In this document: piece after piece, positions 60,156 through 64,000 of the stretch | Layout of the letters: each line of letters starts with the position of its first letter | How positions within the stretch are numbered: position 1 is the first letter of the stretch | Notes under the pieces: model-generated | What the model saw: the letters and a program-made list of their open reading frames with translations, nothing else | Databases searched by the model: none | What the model was told of the DNA's origin: nothing | Translations under genes and position numbers: made by a program | Source of the DNA: Ruminococcus turbiniformis | Lineage (GTDB): Bacteria; Bacillota; Clostridia; Lachnospirales; Lachnospiraceae | DNA: 64,000 nt | Direction of reading: 5' to 3' | Assembly (NCBI RefSeq): GCF_020687545.1 | Contig: NZ_JAJEQX010000002.1 | Span: 1 to 64,000 of the forward strand

Positions 60156-62103
60156 ATTCTTGCCGGTAAACAAATCGGAGATGGAAGAGAGAGGATGGGA
60201 CCAGGTTGATTTCGCCTATGTGATCGGCGACGCCTATGTTGACCACCCTTCCTTCGGACATGCGGTCATAAGCCGCGTGCTGGAAGCCCACGGCTATCGG
60301 GTGGGAATCATCTCCCAGCCGGACTGGAAAGACCCGAAAAGCATCGCAGTCTTCGGGGAACCCCGGCTTGGCTTCCTTGTCAGCGCCGGAAATATGGATT
60401 CCATGGTGAATCACTACTCCGTTTCAAAGAAGCGACGCAGAACAGACGCCTACACCCCGGGAGGGAAGATGGGAAAGCGGCCGGATTATGCCTGTGCCGT
60501 CTACGGGAACCTGATCCGTCAGACTTACAAGAAGACGCCGGTCATTTTAGGCGGAATCGAGGCCAGTCTGCGCAGGCTGGCACACTATGACTACTGGTCC
60601 GACAGGATCAAACGCTCCATTCTCCTAGACTCCGGAGCCGATATGATCTCCTACGGAATGGGAGAGCACTCCATCGTCGAGATCGCCGATGCGCTGGATG
60701 CGGGAATTCCCGTGGAGGAGCTGACTTACATCGCGGGGACGGTCGTTAAGGTCAGGGACAAAGACCGGATCCCGGACGCGGAATTTCTGCCCTCCTTTGC
60801 GGAGCTGACAGAGGACCGGCTTGCCTATGCAAAAAGCTTTTATACCCAGTATCGGAACACGGATCCCTTCCAGGCAAAACAGCTTGCGGAGCCTTATTCC
60901 GACCACCTCTGGGTTGTGCAGAACCCGCCGTCCCTGCCTCTCTCCACAGAGGAGATGGACGACGTCTACGGTCTTGACTACGCGCGCACCTATCATCCTT
61001 CCTATGAGGAGAAGGGCGGCGTCCCGGCCATATCCGAGATCCGCTTCAGCCTGATCAGCAGCCGCGGCTGCTTCGGCGGATGCAGCTTCTGCGCCCTCAC
61101 CTTCCACCAGGGACGGATCGTCCAGGTGCGCAGCCACGATTCGCTTCTGAAAGAGGCGGAAGCGATCACCCATGAACCGGATTTTAAAGGATACATCCAC
61201 GATGTGGGAGGGCCTACCGCTAATTTCCGTCATCCCTCCTGCGCAAAGCAGACCCGCTGCGGCGTGTGTAAGGACCGGCAGTGCCTCTTCCCCGCGCCCT
61301 GCAGAAACCTGGACGCCGATCACAGCGATTACGTCCGGCTTCTGAAAAAACTGCGGGACATTCCGGAAGTGAAAAAGGTGTTTATCCGGTCGGGAATCCG
61401 TTTCGACTATCTTCTGGCAGAGAAGAAAGATCATTTTCTCCGCGAACTGTGCGAATACCACGTAAGCGGCCAGCTGAAAGTCGCGCCGGAGCATGTTTCG
61501 GATCCTGTGCTCTCGCTGATGGGGAAACCGGAACACGCAGTCTACACAAAGTTTACAGAGAAGTTTGAGCAGATGAACAGAAAGCTTGGGAAGAAGCAGT
61601 ATCTTGTTCCCTATCTGATGTCATCCCACCCGGGCTCTACGCTCAAAGAAGCGGTAAAGCTGGCGGAATACTGCCGGGACCTGGGCTATATGCCGGAGCA
61701 GGTGCAGGATTTCTATCCGACGCCGTCCACCCTCTCCACATGCATGTACTATACCGGAGTGGATCCCCGGACAATGAAGCCTGTGTACGTGCCGAGAAGC
61801 CCTCACGAAAAGGCCATGCAGCGGGCGCTCATACAGTATAAAAACCCGGAGCTCTACGATCTGGTAAACGAGGCCCTTCACCGGGCGGGGCGCACGGACC
61901 TGATCGGATACGGGCCCAGGTGCCTGATCCGTCCGCGCAGGAATGGAGAGAAATCGGGTTCGTCCGGCGAGAGAAAACCGGGCGCATCCCGTGAGCGGAA
62001 ACCGGGCATGTCCGGCAGAGGGAACGGAACCGCCGCTCCGGGACGTCCAAAAAAGAAGAAGACCATCCGCAACATACACAGGAAGAAGGATAACCGCCGA
62101 TGA
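60145..62103 (+). CDS. YgiQ family radical SAM protein
   Basis: A 652-residue protein. An N-terminal part (FLPVNKSEMEERGWDQVDF, VIGDAYVDHPSFGHAVISR) precedes the radical SAM core with SSRGCFGGCSFCALTFHQGR, the CxxxCxxC cluster motif, and a C-terminal domain with extra Cys (CAKQTRCGVCKDRQC). Function of YgiQ is not known. The last 50 residues are a low-complexity tail with SGERKPGASRERKPGMSGR-like near-repeats and a Lys-rich end. A longer frame upstream lacks family similarity. Confidence 0.9.
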   Translation: MKHKFLPVNKSEMEERGWDQVDFAYVIGDAYVDHPSFGHAVISRVLEAHGYRVGIISQPDWKDPKSIAVFGEPRLGFLVSAGNMDSMVNHYSVSKKRRRTDAYTPGGKMGKRPDYACAVYGNLIRQTYKKTPVILGGIEASLRRLAHYDYWSDRIKRSILLDSGADMISYGMGEHSIVEIADALDAGIPVEELTYIAGTVVKVRDKDRIPDAEFLPSFAELTEDRLAYAKSFYTQYRNTDPFQAKQLAEPYSDHLWVVQNPPSLPLSTEEMDDVYGLDYARTYHPSYEEKGGVPAISEIRFSLISSRGCFGGCSFCALTFHQGRIVQVRSHDSLLKEAEAITHEPDFKGYIHDVGGPTANFRHPSCAKQTRCGVCKDRQCLFPAPCRNLDADHSDYVRLLKKLRDIPEVKKVFIRSGIRFDYLLAEKKDHFLRELCEYHVSGQLKVAPEHVSDPVLSLMGKPEHAVYTKFTEKFEQMNRKLGKKQYLVPYLMSSHPGSTLKEAVKLAEYCRDLGYMPEQVQDFYPTPSTLSTCMYYTGVDPRTMKPVYVPRSPHEKAMQRALIQYKNPELYDLVNEALHRAGRTDLIGYGPRCLIRPRRNGEKSGSSGERKPGASRERKPGMSGRGNGTAAPGRPKKKKTIRNIHRKKDNRR

Positions 62104-62867
62104 AAATTGCAGCAGTGACCGGAGCCTCTTCCGGAATGGGAAGAGAGTTCGTCCGGCAGATCAGTTGTTTTTATAAAAATCTCGATGAGATCTGGGTTGT
62201 GGCAAGGAGGAAAGACCGTCTGGAGGCACTCCGGGACGAGTGCCGCATCCCCTTGCGGATCTTCGCCGGAGACCTGACGAAGAAACAGGTGTACCGGGAG
62301 TATCACAGTGCATTGAAAGAGTACGCACCGGATGTGCGCATCCTGGTAAACGCCGCCGGTTTCGGAAAGTCCGGCACTTTCCGGGAGATCGCCTCCGAGG
62401 GGAAACGGATTCAGACGGACATGGTAGATTTAAACTGCCGCGCACTCACCCGGATGACCCAGATCACGCTGCCATACATGGGGAAGTGCGGCCGCATCAT
62501 AAACCTTGCATCGGCAGCCGCATTCTGCCCGCAGCCCTCGTTCGCCGTCTACGCCGCAACCAAGTCCTATGTCTTAAGCTTCTCACAGGCACTCGGGGCA
62601 GAGCTCCGGCCTTCCGGCATCAGCGTGACCGCAGTGTGCCCGGGGCCGGTAGACACAGAGTTTTTCACGGTCAGCGGGGCGCTCACAAACCCGCTGAAGA
62701 AACTGACCATGGCGAAGGCCCCTCAGGTCGTAAGAAGAGCGCTTGAAGACAGCAGGAAGCGGAAAGCCTTATCCGTATACGGAACGGGAATGAAAGCCGC
62801 CCGGCTGGGGGCAAAGCTTGTCCCCCACAGTTTGATTTTAAAAGCAGAGGAGTTACTGATACAATGA
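62100..62867 (+). CDS. Short-chain dehydrogenase/reductase
   Basis: A 255-residue SDR. The nucleotide-binding motif is AVTGASSGMGREFVRQ, followed by NAAGFGKSG (NAAG), the catalytic Ser in LASAAAF and the YAATK active-site Tyr and Lys. Substrate cannot be told. The start shares ATGA with the YgiQ gene stop, and the same arrangement joins it to the next gene. Confidence 0.9.
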   Translation: MKIAAVTGASSGMGREFVRQISCFYKNLDEIWVVARRKDRLEALRDECRIPLRIFAGDLTKKQVYREYHSALKEYAPDVRILVNAAGFGKSGTFREIASEGKRIQTDMVDLNCRALTRMTQITLPYMGKCGRIINLASAAAFCPQPSFAVYAATKSYVLSFSQALGAELRPSGISVTAVCPGPVDTEFFTVSGALTNPLKKLTMAKAPQVVRRALEDSRKRKALSVYGTGMKAARLGAKLVPHSLILKAEELLIQ

Positions 62868-63442
62868 AGAAAAAAGAAAAAGGAACACCCGGATATCTGG
62901 ATTACAAAAAGAAAGTGGAAATCCTGCGCACCGTGATTTATTTCGGCATCGTTGCGGCAGTCTTTTTCCTCGGTTATTTTCAGACGGGAACAAGACTGAA
63001 CATGCTCACCGTCGTCGCGGTCCTCGGCTGCCTGCCTTCGGCAAAGGCTCTGACCGGCGTAATCACCCGGATTCCGTACTCATCCATTGACAGCAAAAGA
63101 GCGGAGGATATCGCCTCAAAGACATCCCACCTGACTGTATGCTACGATATGGTCATCACAAGCGAGGAAAAGATCATGCCGGTGGACTGCATCGTCATCT
63201 CCGGGTACAACATCTTCGGATATACGCGCAGCAGGAAAGTGGACTTAAAGGCGCTCTCGCAGCATATCCGGAAGATTCTTGCGATGAACCACTTCACAGA
63301 CTACACCGTGCGCGTCTTAAACGAGTATACTCCGTTTATCACCCGCGCAGAAGGACTTGACAATATCGCGGCAGTTGAGAAAGAGGACACGAAAGAGACG
63401 GAAGAGGCTGTGCGTCATCTGATCCTTAATATATCTCTCTGA
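62864..63442 (+). CDS. Hypothetical membrane protein
   Basis: A 192-residue protein. The N-terminal half has a basic start, two membrane helices (about 22-42 and 47-65) and then a soluble domain with VCYDMVITSEEKIMPVDCIV and IFGYTRSRKVDLKALSQHIR. I do not recognise the family. It overlaps the SDR gene by four bases (ATGA). No clue to function beyond this operon. Confidence 0.75.
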   Translation: MKKKEKGTPGYLDYKKKVEILRTVIYFGIVAAVFFLGYFQTGTRLNMLTVVAVLGCLPSAKALTGVITRIPYSSIDSKRAEDIASKTSHLTVCYDMVITSEEKIMPVDCIVISGYNIFGYTRSRKVDLKALSQHIRKILAMNHFTDYTVRVLNEYTPFITRAEGLDNIAAVEKEDTKETEEAVRHLILNISL

Positions 63443-63563
63443 TATTCTGATATCCGGCTGCAATGCGGCTGGCGTCAGACGGAAGAGTCCGGCTGAGGAT
63501 TCAGACTGAGAATCCAGGCGGGAGAGCTGCACAGATGCGAAAAAATGAAAGGAGAATTGCCCC

Positions 63564-64000
63564 ATGCGGGAGATCACCATCAGAGCAAATGAAGCCGGAC
63601 AGCGCTTCGACAAATTTCTCGGGAAATATATGGATAAGGCGCCGAAGAGCTTCTTCTATAAGATGCTCCGCAAGAAAAACATTACGCTGAACGGGAAGAA
63701 AGCAGCCGGTTCCGAAAAGCTCTGCGAAGGGGATCTCGTAAAGCTCTTTCTCTCTGACGAGACCATCGACGGGTTTTCGTCCCGGGTCATTCTTCCTTCC
63801 GGTTCCAAAAACCTCCGCCCGGCAATTCTCTACGAGGACAGCCAGGTAATCTTTTTCGACAAACCGGCGGGAATGCTCTCCCAGAAAGCAGCGGCAGACG
63901 ACTTCTCCCTTGTAGAATACCTCATCGAATATCTGACGGAGAGCGGACAGCTTGCGGAAGATGATCTTCGCGCCTTCCGCCCATCAGTGTGCAACCGGCT
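63564..64000 (+). CDS. RluA/RluD-family pseudouridine synthase (N-terminal part, cut by window end)
   Basis: The first 145 residues of a large-ribosomal-subunit pseudouridine synthase: an S4 domain (TIRANEAGQRFDKFLGKYMD, PKSFFYKMLRKKNITLNGKK) followed by the start of the catalytic domain (ILYEDSQVIFFDKPAGMLSQK). The catalytic Asp and the rest lie outside the window. GAAAGGAG precedes ATG 63564. Confidence 0.9.
   Translation, partial: MREITIRANEAGQRFDKFLGKYMDKAPKSFFYKMLRKKNITLNGKKAAGSEKLCEGDLVKLFLSDETIDGFSSRVILPSGSKNLRPAILYEDSQVIFFDKPAGMLSQKAAADDFSLVEYLIEYLTESGQLAEDDLRAFRPSVCNR

Noticed and set aside
60625-61536. 303-codon minus-strand frame opposite the YgiQ gene
   Set aside because: Long only because the GC-rich coding strand lacks stops in this frame; no start signal or domain.
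1-64000. CRISPR arrays, tRNA and rRNA genes, insertion sequences
   Set aside because: I saw no regularly spaced repeat-spacer pattern, no tRNA cloverleaf and no transposase. A dedicated tRNA or covariance-model scan was not possible here.

Overview
The window looks like the chromosome of an anaerobic, endospore-forming member of the Clostridia, most likely a Lachnospiraceae-type gut bacterium with roughly 50% GC. This is inferred from gene content, not from any search. Pointers are an Rnf complex in the order C-D-G-E-A-B, a sodium-pumping biotin decarboxylase operon, cmk-ispH-S1 protein in a row, a zinc-ribbon L28, spore genes (alpha/beta SASP, GerW/YtfJ, YtfI-like, YlbJ) and Bacillota gene order (rpmB | yloU-yloV-recG; rsmD-coaD-ylbJ). 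No rRNA, tRNA or CRISPR array was recognised.

Layout. Positions 1 to about 2,800 are the integrase end of a Tn916/Tn1549-type integrative conjugative element: a sigma region-4-like tail, a conjugative-transposon HTH protein, about 750 bases of repeat-rich non-coding DNA, xis, int and tandem integrase-site-like repeats. From 2,900 to 11,450 there is a small phosphatase, a J-domain protein, two DacF-type D,D-carboxypeptidases flanking ktrB-ktrA, a metallophosphoesterase and scpA-scpB. At 11,543 sits an isopropylmalate synthase fused to an AraC-type DNA-binding domain. Positions 13,829 to 19,067 hold a five-gene biotin-dependent carboxyltransferase / sodium pump operon. Positions 19,247 to 26,924 hold an aminopeptidase P, an RpiR regulator, a BaiN/HI0933 flavoprotein, a membrane-anchored XRE protein, cmk, ispH and an S1-domain protein. 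Positions 27,257 to 34,565 form an electron-transfer block: the rnf operon, then an ApbE flavin transferase, a NusG-domain-II protein and a Gx transporter.

The rest is housekeeping and envelope or sporulation genes: ruvAB, zapA, a large U32 peptidase, an FtsW/RodA protein overlapping a class B PBP, ytfI/ytfJ-like genes, rpmB, yloU-yloV, recG, an AraC regulator with an alpha-galactosidase, SASP, rsmD-coaD-ylbJ, an M23 peptidase, and a tightly overlapping run of RNA-modification and other enzymes that leaves the window inside a pseudouridine synthase.

How parts work together. Several modules fit an energy economy based on ion gradients: Rnf couples ferredoxin oxidation to ion export, the decarboxylase pumps Na+, and KtrAB uptake is often Na+-coupled. 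ApbE would attach FMN to RnfG and RnfD. The most unusual items are the LeuA-AraC fusion, the lipoprotein-OadG chimera in an operon that carries both 12S-like and 5S-like carboxyltransferases, a Cys-rich tail on RnfE, an ApbE gene whose signal peptide appears to start at CTG, and the 107-base dual-coding overlap of ftsW and the PBP gene. Promoters, terminators and operators listed here were read by eye and are untested.
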